In this document: positions 16,241 to 24,653 of the stretch, one piece after another | Position numbering within the stretch: position 1 is the stretch's first letter | Layout of the letters: each line of letters starts with the position of its first letter | Source: SB11 sp965222995 | GTDB lineage: Bacteria > Bacteroidota > Bacteroidia > UBA8524 | Assembly: GCA_965222995.1 (NCBI GenBank) | Contig: OZ244977.1 | Span: 3,730,627-3,794,626 of the forward strand | Length of the DNA stretch: 64,000 nucleotides | Direction: 5' to 3' | The notes under the pieces: model-generated | Seen by the model: only the letters and a program-made list of their open reading frames with translations | Database searches by the model: none | Told to the model about the DNA's origin: nothing | Made by a program: the position numbers and the translations under genes

Positions 16241-16925
16241 ATGTTAATGAAGCTGTATTTAGAGCATGAACTTTAAGCTCTTTTCCGTCATACTCAATTA
16301 AATTTTTTTCTCTCAACTTATTTAGTACACCGGTAACCGTTTGCCTTGAAGTGGCAGTGAGTTTTGCAATATCGTTGTGCGTTAAAAAATTCTTCACTTT
16401 GTACCCGCTGTTTTCTTTTTTGCCAAACTCTTTTACAAATTCAATCAGAAACTCTGCAATGCGGGTCTTTGCATCTTTAAAAATCATATCGCGCATACGG
16501 TTTTCTACTTTCCTAATCCGCCAACCTATCATTTTCCGCACACGCAAATTAAATTCAGGCAAAGCCATCATCATTTGTTTCATTTTTTCAGCCTCCATAA
16601 AACAAACTATACAATCCTCAACAGCTATAGCATAGTCATCAGGGTGCTCATTACTTTCAAGTAGAGCCAACTCGCCAAACAAATAACCGGGTTTTACAAG
16701 GTATTTTATCATCTCTCTTCCCTCTTCATCCATTGTAGCTACTTTTACTACTCCCTGTTTCAGAAAATACACATAGCCATTTCGCATTTCAGGAAAACTT
16801 AGCATGGTATCTTTACTTAACGATTTCATTACCATTGCCTTTTCCATATTTATTAAGTCGTCTTTGCTTAGTTTTTGCAAAACGTCAAAATGCTCTAAAT
16901 ACCATAGCTTTGCTTTGTCGCTCAT
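16239..16925 (-). CDS. Crp/Fnr-family transcription regulator
   Basis: A 228-residue regulator with an N-terminal cyclic-nucleotide-binding-type beta-barrel (residues about 25-125, including GYLFGELALLESNEH). It is followed by a dimerisation helix and a C-terminal winged HTH (about 175-225, LTHNDIAKLTATSRQTVTGVLNKL). The absence of an N-terminal Cys cluster argues against an oxygen-sensing Fe-S FNR. The effector and targets are unknown. The palindrome at 15544 is within 1.4 kb, but linking the two is speculation. Confidence 0.92.
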   Translation of the reverse strand: MSDKAKLWYLEHFDVLQKLSKDDLINMEKAMVMKSLSKDTMLSFPEMRNGYVYFLKQGVVKVATMDEEGREMIKYLVKPGYLFGELALLESNEHPDDYAIAVEDCIVCFMEAEKMKQMMMALPEFNLRVRKMIGWRIRKVENRMRDMIFKDAKTRIAEFLIEFVKEFGKKENSGYKVKNFLTHNDIAKLTATSRQTVTGVLNKLREKNLIEYDGKELKVHALNTASLT

Positions 16926-16962
16926 GTGTGTTTAGTCTCTTTTCAAAAATACTTGTTTTCAA

Positions 16963-17226
16963 ATGCTTTTAACCATTACTTCAATTAAATTAAAATTGCC
17001 GTTTCAGCTTTTTAGCCTCATGAGTACCTCTATGAAAGTATTGCACTTGTTAAATGAGTTTAACTGTAAAGATGTTAAAACTTCGGGTATTTGGACTTCT
17101 CACTATACTATGACGTTGTGGGAAAGCGAAGAGGAAAAGAAGAATTTTGCTAAAAACAGCCACTACCTTTACGCTATGAAACTAAGCCCTGAAATAGCAA
17201 AAAAATTATTGGTTTCTGAGGGGTAG
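16963..17226 (+). CDS. Small DUF3291-like dimeric alpha/beta-barrel protein
   Basis: An 87-residue protein. The region HYTMTLWESEEEKKNFAKNSH near residue 50 and the following YAMKLSPEIAKKL helix resemble the dimeric alpha/beta-barrel folds of DUF3291/ABM-type proteins (small putative monooxygenases). No cofactor site is visible and function is unknown. It is divergent from the Crp/Fnr regulator (37-base gap), so it might be a target of it. Confidence 0.6.
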   Translation: MLLTITSIKLKLPFQLFSLMSTSMKVLHLLNEFNCKDVKTSGIWTSHYTMTLWESEEEKKNFAKNSHYLYAMKLSPEIAKKLLVSEG

Positions 17227-17265
17227 TTATTGCATTTTTAATGAAGGTTTTACTACCTTGCTTTT

Positions 17266-18003
17266 ATGAAAAAACTAACTATTGCATTACTTGTCATTAT
17301 TATTACTATTAGTGCATGCAAAACCCAACAACTAGCTAATACTCCGGCAAATTATCCTAAGCTTTACCGTGCCGCTATTAAAAATGCCATGTATCCTGAA
17401 ACGGATAAGATTGATAATAATTTAATTGCCATTACGCCCCAAAACAAAAACCTTATCCGCAAGACTATTAATGGTGAGGAGCATATTTTGGTGGTTTCGT
17501 GGAAAACCCAAAGCTTTTATCCTGATTCGGGAAAATTTAATACCACCAAATGGCCTATTTGGGTAAGTATAGCCCCTGAGTTATTGAATAGAATGGAGAA
17601 GGAAAAGTTTAAAGACACCAATATGCGTTTGAAGCAATTGCTAGGCTTGCCTCCGTTGTATGATTATAAGCTATTTGTTGAGTTTTGGGTTCGACCTAAA
17701 GACTTATTCAGACCCTGCCCTGATAAGGAAATTACTGATACAAAATGCAATACCTGTTTTACCAAGCAGGATTCTTTGGATATGAATTATGTGAACTGGG
17801 TAAATAATACCCGCCTACAGCGTTATTATCAATGTGCCTTGTATGCACAATACCCCTGGACTTCTTTGGGATATACTTATGATTGGAATCCTAAGAACAG
17901 AACCCATTTTGGGCTAAGTGAGTTTGTAATTGGTGAGAATAAAAACATTTATGTGAAAAAGATTTATAGCACTGCCGAATATTTTAAAAACGGTACACGC
18001 TAA
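17266..18003 (+). CDS. Predicted lipoprotein, unknown function
   Basis: A 245-residue protein with a lipoprotein signal (ALLVIIITISACKT, Cys near residue 17). It contains four Cys in a short stretch (CPDKEITDTKCNTCF and a later QCALYAQY), and Trp-rich segments (WKTQSFYPDSGKFNTTKWPIWV). It does not match a family I recognise. It lies 39 bases after the DUF3291-like gene and ends before a strong bidirectional terminator. Confidence 0.7.
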   Translation: MKKLTIALLVIIITISACKTQQLANTPANYPKLYRAAIKNAMYPETDKIDNNLIAITPQNKNLIRKTINGEEHILVVSWKTQSFYPDSGKFNTTKWPIWVSIAPELLNRMEKEKFKDTNMRLKQLLGLPPLYDYKLFVEFWVRPKDLFRPCPDKEITDTKCNTCFTKQDSLDMNYVNWVNNTRLQRYYQCALYAQYPWTSLGYTYDWNPKNRTHFGLSEFVIGENKNIYVKKIYSTAEYFKNGTR

Positions 18004-18026
18004 TTTGACATAAAGCCTAGCTAAAT

Positions 18027-18058
18027 AAAAGAGCCACACTATATAGTGTGGCTCTTTT
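18027..18058. terminator. Bidirectional intrinsic terminator
   Basis: A perfect 32-base palindrome (arms 18027-18042 and 18043-18058, core GAGCCACACTAT/ATAGTGTGGCTC) flanked by A4 and T4. It lies between the plus-strand lipoprotein gene and the convergent 4-kb T9SS gene and would serve both. Confidence 0.8.
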
Positions 18059-18083
18059 GTATGCTTAAAATAATGTTTCCTAA

Positions 18084-21000
18084 TTATTTAACTACCTGCA
18101 CTTTTGTAATAGCTACTTGGTTATTAATGCTATGAGCACGTATTATGTACAAGCCATTTAATAAGCTTTGCAAATTTAATGTTGCTGAATTTACATCTTT
18201 TACTTCCTGCTTTAAACAAAGCTTCCCCAAAACATTGTACACTGAAACTGATTGTATAGCAATGTTGCTGTTTAAGTGCAAAGTGTTTGCAGCCGGGTTT
18301 GGATAAGCACGAAACTTAAAGCTGTTGCTTGTTTCTTCTAACTTTTTTGGCAAGTCCTCCTCAAATATATTCTTTTCACCCTCCTTTTGTTGCGGAGTAG
18401 TGTTGCGAATGTCTTCTTGTGGGTTGGGTATTACCAAACTACTTGCCGTTGCAGAGTCATTAATACCCATTTCCAAGCTGTCGAAAAAACTGCCTGCCAC
18501 TAATCTCACATCATCAGGAGGAAAATAACTTATAGTACTATCAGCTTTTAGCCAAGTTACCAATTCCCAATATGCTGTATTGCTATCATCTTTAGGGGGC
18601 TGGTTACTTGGTGAAGAGGTGGCTTGTATGCATTTGTAGAAACGGGTTTCTCCATCATTATTCCAATGCTGAACAATATTACCTACAGACCATATTGCTG
18701 CATTTCCGTTGATGGTTGAATCTGTATAGCGACTGATATTTAGGTAATTAAAGCTATCAGGTCTGTCTAAATAATTTCTAAACTCAGGATAATCAATGGT
18801 TTGTTGCGTATTATTTGATAATACCGGGCTTACGAAATTTGTTCTCACAAGCGAATCAACAGAGTTATCGTATTTATTGTTTCTTGCTATAGTAGTGTTT
18901 GCACTGTTCTTCAAACTCCAAATAGTATGGCTAAAGTTGGTAGCTGTATCTAACTCTGTATAGTCTTCACCTATCATTTTGTAGTAGTTCCCGTCAAAAA
19001 CCAAATGCGTTATAGTGTCGGCTTTTGTAAATGAATCATTGTATAAACCGTAGTGAACAAACTTTCCGCTTCGTAGAGCATAAAACAGGTTGTTAGCAAA
19101 GGTTACCGTATCTTCTGTGATAGTATTTGGAGTGATATTGTCTTTTATTTCAATAATACCGGCTGCTTCGCCACCTGCAAAGAATATATTATTCTCTACC
19201 GTAGTACCTCCTCCAACTACAGACACTTGCACTATACCGTCCTGATATAACTGAAAAGGTTTTTTCCAATCAACTCCCGAGTGTACTATGTTATTTCTAA
19301 TTACATTTTTACCATATAACCAACCTGCCTGAATGCCTTCGCCTCCACAACGTAAGAAAACATTGTTTTCTACGGTTAAATTGGTAAACACTTGTTGAAC
19401 TCCACTTTGTGTTGAGCCTATATACAAACCCTCTGAGCCTACATCGTGTATAAAGCAATGGTGTACTATGCTTGAATCGGTTATTAATGAATCTGCTGTG
19501 CCGTCGTTATTATATTTCCAGTTAATGCCTGAAAAACCTCCGTTTGCAGCTTCAATATAGTCTAACTCAACTCGGTTGGTTCTGGTATTTAAATCAACAT
19601 GATGGAAAGCATCTTCATATTCCCATTTATTATTACCATAAATACCAAATGTACCATGAGGGAATTCATAACCTGCATCCCAGCCTTTGTATGCATAGTG
19701 TCCGTAGCCATTGGCACTATCGTATTTACCTGTTAGTCTGTTTGCATCAATGTTTTGCAGTTTTATGCCTCTTTGCACCTCTACCTGCCCTAAAAAGTTG
19801 GTAACTACCACCTGTTGGTCGTTGCTATTACCATTTGCATTTTTTAAGTCGATATTAATTTTAAGGTATTCTTTGCCTTGGATAAGAATTTTATTGGGGT
19901 AGCTAACGCTTATTCCGCTTACGTCATAAATTTCTTTTGAGTTTGCTGTAGTATTCCAATAAATATAATCCCCTTCATTTACATGAGAATATTTTGCTGC
20001 AACGGCAGCTGTTGCTGCTCCATTGGTATCAAATGTTCCCGTTACATTCTCAACATTTACCTGATATAATACTTCTGTTCCACCAGTGTCTATCATAAAA
20101 TACCAGCGGTCTTTGTCTTCATAGTCAAATGATATTTGAGTTACCACTTGGGTATCGTTTACTATTTTAAACTTCTTACCATTAAGTGTATCTTTTCTTA
20201 TGCTTGAACCACTAGGAACTGAACCTACACTATAATTCCACTCTTCGTTTTCAGGTACTGTAGATATGTATGTGGCAGCCTGACTTTTTGCATAGCCATT
20301 AGCGTTATATGCCTTTATATAATCCATGTGGCTGTATACCGTAAACTCGCCTACAAAAACTGTATCGCCAGCCGATACAGTCGTATTTATTACGGATTCT
20401 TTTGTAGTGCCGTATCCCCCTGTATGGCCTGTAGTGAATGAACCTGCTGAAACTCCGTTTATTTTTAGTGAAGCGGTACCCGGTGTGGTATTCCCTGTAC
20501 CGTACCCCAAAATAATAGCATCGGCATCGTATTTCATTATAAACTCAACCCCGTTATTTGCCCCTAATAAATACGCTACCGTACTGTCGTTACTTGCTCC
20601 CGTTGTTTTTGCTTTAATTGCTGTTCCTTTAAGCGTCCATTTTTCAGCTTCATATTTCAATGAATCAGGAATAATGTTTCGCACAAAAAACCGCTTAAGT
20701 ACAGATACTGTACTATCGCCATCATCGTCATAGGCTGTGGCTGTAATTTTCTTAATTCCTATACTATCCGCCGTAAAGCTATACTCATAGGGCGACGTTC
20801 CATCTACAAATGGTGCGTATCCCTCTACAAGAAATTTAACTGAATCAACTGTACCGTCCGTATCACTCGCATTTGCTGTAAACACCACCGTACTGTCTAA
20901 ATAAACTGTGTCATAGTCCTCAGGGTTGGTTAAAGAAACCTGAGGTAAAATATTAGTATAACTAAAGGTTTCTATATAATCCAGTTCTAAATAAGCTCCA

Positions 21001-22100
21001 CCGGGACCGGGTGTAGTAACAAAAATGGTGTCTCCTGCATCCACATTAACATCTATAGCTGCTTTATGAACATTATTATACCCGTTTGAGTGAACTATAT
21101 TGTATAGCCCTGAGTTGACTCCATTGATTTTTAGCCTGAACAAACCGTTTTGATAGGTTCCATACCCTACAACCACTCCATCGGCATCTTCATTGGCAAT
21201 AATTTGCACTCCTTTATCTACATAGCTAATATATTGTACATTGGTATCGTTACTCACTCCGTTGCGGTACACTGTTCCAAGCTCTTCACCTATAATTGTA
21301 CCTTGCTCAGCTTCGTAGCGGTTGAAGCTTACTAATTCATCTCCTACATAATAATGACGTTGAGCAGCAACTGTACTATCACCACAATCGTCAAAAGCTG
21401 TTGCTACTAAGCCCCAATGTCCAATAGTAGTTGGTGTATATGTGAAACTGTATGGAGCCACAGAATCAATATAAGTAGTATCGTTTGTAACTCTGAATTT
21501 AACTGCTGTAATGGTTCCATCGGTGTCATTAGCTGTAACTGTTAAGGTTGTTGCTAATCCTCTTGTTACTGTATCATAAGAGTTTGGTCTTGTTACACTT
21601 ATATATGGCTTTTTTGGTCCGCTATAATACGCCTTAATACAGTCTAGCTCTATATAAGTTAAGTCTCCCACATAAACAGTGTCTCCGGCTTTAATAGTAG
21701 CTGCAAGTTCAGCCTCTTCAAGCTTATGGTATCCACCTGTGTTGTTAATGGTAAAAGTACCTATTTGTACTCCATTCACTTTCAGGTTTTTAGTTCCGGT
21801 TAACCCGGTACCGTAAACAATTTTAATTTTATCGGCAGGGTGTTCCATTATAAATTCAACGCCTGTATGGCTTGCCACACTGGTATCATTACTAGAGTTA
21901 GGTTGATATTTTTTATAGGCATGTTGCCCGATTAATGTACCATGTTCTGCTTCATACTTTGTTGTATCAGGTATGGTGCATGAAGTTGAAGAGTTTTGTT
22001 TTAGGGCAGAAAATCTGTTTAATGGCTTCCCAATACTTAAAGAAAAGTAAAGTAGGGCCAGTAATAAGGCAGAGATAATTGAAATAGTTTTTGAATACAT
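18084..22100 (-). CDS. Large T9SS-secreted protein: three carbohydrate-binding-like modules, two Ig-like domains, beta-helix, CBM5/12-like insert
   Basis: A 1338-residue protein with an N-terminal signal segment (about residues 1-25). Three related modules open with YEAE (YEAEHGTLIGQ, YEAEQGTIIGE, YEAEKWTLKGT; about 48-165, 258-385, 480-600) and resemble CBM6/CBM35-type carbohydrate-binding domains. Ig-like domains of about 85 residues (TANDTDGTITAVKF, NASDTDGTVDSVKF) separate them. Residues about 610-1130 look like a right-handed parallel beta-helix (NNVFLRCGGEGIQAG, VENNIFFAGGEAAG). Near 1160-1215 a W-x-Y-K-C-I-Q-A ... WELV block resembles CBM5/12. The C-terminus is a T9SS type A sorting domain (FRAYPNPAANTLHL). 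It is probably a surface or secreted polysaccharide-acting protein; no catalytic residues could be assigned. Confidence 0.88.
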   Translation of the reverse strand: MYSKTISIISALLLALLYFSLSIGKPLNRFSALKQNSSTSCTIPDTTKYEAEHGTLIGQHAYKKYQPNSSNDTSVASHTGVEFIMEHPADKIKIVYGTGLTGTKNLKVNGVQIGTFTINNTGGYHKLEEAELAATIKAGDTVYVGDLTYIELDCIKAYYSGPKKPYISVTRPNSYDTVTRGLATTLTVTANDTDGTITAVKFRVTNDTTYIDSVAPYSFTYTPTTIGHWGLVATAFDDCGDSTVAAQRHYYVGDELVSFNRYEAEQGTIIGEELGTVYRNGVSNDTNVQYISYVDKGVQIIANEDADGVVVGYGTYQNGLFRLKINGVNSGLYNIVHSNGYNNVHKAAIDVNVDAGDTIFVTTPGPGGAYLELDYIETFSYTNILPQVSLTNPEDYDTVYLDSTVVFTANASDTDGTVDSVKFLVEGYAPFVDGTSPYEYSFTADSIGIKKITATAYDDDGDSTVSVLKRFFVRNIIPDSLKYEAEKWTLKGTAIKAKTTGASNDSTVAYLLGANNGVEFIMKYDADAIILGYGTGNTTPGTASLKINGVSAGSFTTGHTGGYGTTKESVINTTVSAGDTVFVGEFTVYSHMDYIKAYNANGYAKSQAATYISTVPENEEWNYSVGSVPSGSSIRKDTLNGKKFKIVNDTQVVTQISFDYEDKDRWYFMIDTGGTEVLYQVNVENVTGTFDTNGAATAAVAAKYSHVNEGDYIYWNTTANSKEIYDVSGISVSYPNKILIQGKEYLKINIDLKNANGNSNDQQVVVTNFLGQVEVQRGIKLQNIDANRLTGKYDSANGYGHYAYKGWDAGYEFPHGTFGIYGNNKWEYEDAFHHVDLNTRTNRVELDYIEAANGGFSGINWKYNNDGTADSLITDSSIVHHCFIHDVGSEGLYIGSTQSGVQQVFTNLTVENNVFLRCGGEGIQAGWLYGKNVIRNNIVHSGVDWKKPFQLYQDGIVQVSVVGGGTTVENNIFFAGGEAAGIIEIKDNITPNTITEDTVTFANNLFYALRSGKFVHYGLYNDSFTKADTITHLVFDGNYYKMIGEDYTELDTATNFSHTIWSLKNSANTTIARNNKYDNSVDSLVRTNFVSPVLSNNTQQTIDYPEFRNYLDRPDSFNYLNISRYTDSTINGNAAIWSVGNIVQHWNNDGETRFYKCIQATSSPSNQPPKDDSNTAYWELVTWLKADSTISYFPPDDVRLVAGSFFDSLEMGINDSATASSLVIPNPQEDIRNTTPQQKEGEKNIFEEDLPKKLEETSNSFKFRAYPNPAANTLHLNSNIAIQSVSVYNVLGKLCLKQEVKDVNSATLNLQSLLNGLYIIRAHSINNQVAITKVQVVK

Positions 22101-22340
22101 ATTTGTTAGTTATAAGATAATAAAGTTATTGGGCAATTAATAACATTGTCCCAAGTATAGTGGACTAATATTATCAATTCATTTAACTATTGGGTTTTTC
22201 GATAAAAGTACCTGCCATTCGTCGAAAACTTTAATTTTACTTCTGTTTGAAGCAAATGTTTCACTTTTTAAAAAAAAATTTTTTGCTTGTATTTATTAGC
22301 TACTTCATCGTCGGCTTGTTTAAAAACCACTTCACATAAA

Positions 22341-22372
22341 AAACCCACGCTAGATATATTTAGCGTGGGTTT
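22341..22372 (-). terminator. Intrinsic terminator of the hibernation-factor gene
   Basis: AAACCCACGCTA (22341-22352) pairs perfectly with TAGCGTGGGTTT (22361-22372) around an 8-base loop. On the minus strand a T6 tract follows. It lies 27 bases after the stop of the HPF gene. Confidence 0.85.
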
Positions 22373-22398
22373 CATAAATATTATAATGTGTGCTTTAA

Positions 22399-22710
22399 TT
22401 AGGCATCGTTCCTTTGATTCACTTCTTTGGTTTTTTGACGTTGCATAACTATTTGCATCGTATCAACAGCTTCAAGTATAGACTGCTCAAAAGCAGGTGA
22501 TTCTTTTTTCACAAAATGGTCGTTTCCGGGTACGGATAATCTTATTTCACAAATCTGCAATTCTGTACTGCCATTACCTTCTTTTGTTAGGGTAACATCG
22601 GCATGTACTATGTCGCTATTTTTACTAAAAAGTTTTCCTACTTTCTCATTCACAAATGCTTGTAATGCCTCGCTTGGGCTAAAATTTGGCGTTTCCAATC
22701 TTATATCCAT
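22399..22710 (-). CDS. hpf: Ribosome hibernation promoting factor (HPF/YfiA family)
   Basis: A 103-residue protein of the short HPF/RaiA class: MDIRLETPNFSPSEALQAFV, then an alternating charged region (KVGKLFSKNSDIVHADVTL) and CEIRLSVPGNDHFVKKES. It binds the 30S subunit in stationary phase and prevents translation or promotes dimerisation. There is no long C-terminal dimerisation domain. It is monocistronic with its own terminator. Confidence 0.92.
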   Translation of the reverse strand: MDIRLETPNFSPSEALQAFVNEKVGKLFSKNSDIVHADVTLTKEGNGSTELQICEIRLSVPGNDHFVKKESPAFEQSILEAVDTMQIVMQRQKTKEVNQRNDA

Positions 22711-22777
22711 ATTCTTTATTTTTAACTATTCATGAGTGCTCAATATTTAAGCCATTTTTTATTGAATTTGCCTAATC

Positions 22778-22825
22778 ATGACAAAATAAACCCCTCTTAG
22801 TGTAAAGAGGGGTTTATTTTGTCAT
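22778..22825 (-). terminator. Long intrinsic terminator of the DUF4382 gene
   Basis: A perfect 21-bp stem (arms 22778-22798 and 22805-22825, core AAACCCCTCTT/AAGAGGGGTTT) with a 6-base loop, starting 15 bases after the DUF4382 stop. A/T-rich arm bases continue the helix and provide the U-tract on either strand. Confidence 0.8.
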
Positions 22826-22839
22826 ACTGCAAACTTATA

Positions 22840-23691
22840 TTACTCTACAGTTAAAGTACCCATTTGTTTTATTTCGCCATCGGCTATGACTACACCGTCA
22901 ATTACTTTATCGTCAGTTCTTAGGTCTCCTTCAGTTTTTGCTGCTGCATCTATAGTAAGTTTATATGTTCCTGATTCTGCACCACGAATCATAAAGTTAC
23001 CGTTTGCATCAGTAAATGTACTGAATGAGTTTTGGCCATTGGTTAACATAACAGCTGCTCTGCTAGTACCTTGTACATTACCTTTAACACCTGTATTAGC
23101 ATTACTCATTACTTTAATAGCAGGATTTAAAACATATTCATTAGTATTTTTCTCTATTGATGATGCTACATCAAAATCAAGTAATATTTCTGCTCCGCTG
23201 GTAGAACTTACTTGCTCATTAATATTAATTTCTACTTCGTTTGATGTGCTGTTCATCCAACCTAGTTGTACTGTATTATCTGCAAGTATTACACCTCCAA
23301 AATTAGCAAGTGCATTTGCATTTAATTTAAGTTTAGCATCTTGGTCGAACCTAATTTTTAATTTAGAGTAAATACCTGTTTTTGCTTCTGATTTACTCGC
23401 TATTGAAGTTTCAGCACCATTAGTTAAACTTAATACATTCATAGATTTTGCATTGTTTTCAAGATTTACCCAACCTTCGCCTTCAATGTATGCATCAACA
23501 CTAGTAATGGTTACGTTAAGCGCCTCAAAGTCTCCCGGAGCATCTGTCATTTTAACGTTAAACGATTGTGCTTGAGGCTCACTACCCGGATTATTTTGAT
23601 TTGGAGAAGCGTTATCTTCATCTTTCTTACAAGCAGCAAAGAAAAATAGTGCAGCAAATGCAAGCGTTGAGATTTTTTTTAAGTTTTTCAT
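22840..23691 (-). CDS. DUF4382 lipoprotein with carboxypeptidase-regulatory-like C-terminal domain
   Basis: A 283-residue protein with a lipoprotein signal (ALFFFAACKKDED, Cys near residue 21). The DUF4382 domain spans about 43-192: it begins FNVKMTDAPGDFEALNVTI and includes a Y-S-K-L-K-I-R-F strand. A carboxypeptidase-regulatory-like domain covers about 197-283 (GNVQGTSRAAVML ... DANGNFMIRGAESGTYKLTI). The role is unknown, probably at the outer membrane surface. A 7-bp inverted repeat lies 64-91 bases upstream of the ATG. Confidence 0.88.
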   Translation of the reverse strand: MKNLKKISTLAFAALFFFAACKKDEDNASPNQNNPGSEPQAQSFNVKMTDAPGDFEALNVTITSVDAYIEGEGWVNLENNAKSMNVLSLTNGAETSIASKSEAKTGIYSKLKIRFDQDAKLKLNANALANFGGVILADNTVQLGWMNSTSNEVEININEQVSSTSGAEILLDFDVASSIEKNTNEYVLNPAIKVMSNANTGVKGNVQGTSRAAVMLTNGQNSFSTFTDANGNFMIRGAESGTYKLTIDAAAKTEGDLRTDDKVIDGVVIADGEIKQMGTLTVE

Positions 23692-23754
23692 AATTTTAAT
23701 TATTAAGGTTATACTTTAAATTAATGTCCTATTTATACCTTAATAATTTCCATA

Positions 23755-23782
23755 GTTGTGCCATCGCGTTGTATAGCACAAC
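23755..23782. promoter_or_regulatory. GTTGTGC/GCACAAC inverted repeat upstream of the DUF4382 gene
   Basis: GTTGTGC at 23755-23761 is the reverse complement of GCACAAC at 23776-23782; an inner GTTGT at 23768 can also pair with the same right arm. This gives two possible half-site pairings 64-91 bases upstream of the DUF4382 start. It may be an operator, but this is only a pattern. Confidence 0.3.
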
Positions 23783-23897
23783 AAAACACATGAAGCCCTT
23801 GCTATTTGTGCGCCTACTGTAAAATTTAAAATTAGGAGGTTTTTAAAAACCTGTGTAATATCTTCCCCAACTTGAGGTTTTATACAGTCAGGGTTAT

Positions 23898-24653
23898 TTA
23901 TATAATGTTAGAAAGGCGTTTTATAACCTTAAATGTTTCTTCTTTATAGGTATTACTAATAGGAATTTCTTTTCCATTGGTCATTTTTATAAACCCTCCG
24001 CTCTCTTTTAAAACACCTATTATATGAATTGTATTTATGTAATAACTTTTATGAACGCGCAAAAAACCCTTTTCATCTAAAATCGCTTCAAAGTCTTTTA
24101 TTTTTTTTGATACCAAAACCTTTTTACCGCCTGCTAAATACATTTGTATATAGCTTCCTTGTCCTTCAACATATAGTATATTTTCAATACTATAATACTC
24201 TAACCCCTCCCTGTTTTTAATGCCTATTTTATTGTGAAATCCACTTGATACTTGTTTTAGTAAGGGGTCTATATCAGGATATGGGTTGTGTGCCAGTTCA
24301 TCACTAAAAATTTTATCTATGGCTTGGTTTAACTCTTGGGGCATTATAGGCTTTAATATATAGTCAAAAGCATTATATTTTATTGCTTGTACTGCATAGT
24401 GTTCATAAGCAGTAACAAAAACAACTCTCAACTCAAGCCCATTTAAATTTTCTAAAACTTCAAATCCGCTACCATCGGCCAACTCAATATCCAAAAAAAG
24501 AATATTGGGTTTATATTTTTCTAAGGCAATTATAGCCTGTGGTATGTTTTGGCAATATGCACAAACGTTGATATGTGGCGTATAGTCTTTTATTAGCGTT
24601 TGTAGCACCTCACCTGCTGAGGGTTCATCATCAACTATGATAGCTTTAATCAT
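23898..24653 (-). CDS. LytTR-family response regulator
   Basis: A 251-residue regulator. The receiver has Asp 8-9 and phospho-acceptor Asp 55 in NILFLDIELADGSG, with the conserved Lys in FDYILKPI. The C-terminal LytTR DNA-binding domain runs from about 145 (YSIENILYVEGQGSYIQMY ... FLRVHKSYYINTIHI). Its ATG overlaps the end of the propeller kinase gene by 8 bases, so the two are translationally coupled and form a LytS/LytR-type pair. Confidence 0.94.
   Translation of the reverse strand: MIKAIIVDDEPSAGEVLQTLIKDYTPHINVCAYCQNIPQAIIALEKYKPNILFLDIELADGSGFEVLENLNGLELRVVFVTAYEHYAVQAIKYNAFDYILKPIMPQELNQAIDKIFSDELAHNPYPDIDPLLKQVSSGFHNKIGIKNREGLEYYSIENILYVEGQGSYIQMYLAGGKKVLVSKKIKDFEAILDEKGFLRVHKSYYINTIHIIGVLKESGGFIKMTNGKEIPISNTYKEETFKVIKRLSNII

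Noticed and set aside
22205..22225. TGGCAG-N5-TTTTA as a possible sigma-54 promoter on the minus strand
   Set aside because: It departs from the TGGCAC-N5-TTGC consensus at the essential second element, and no sigma-54 activator is visible nearby.
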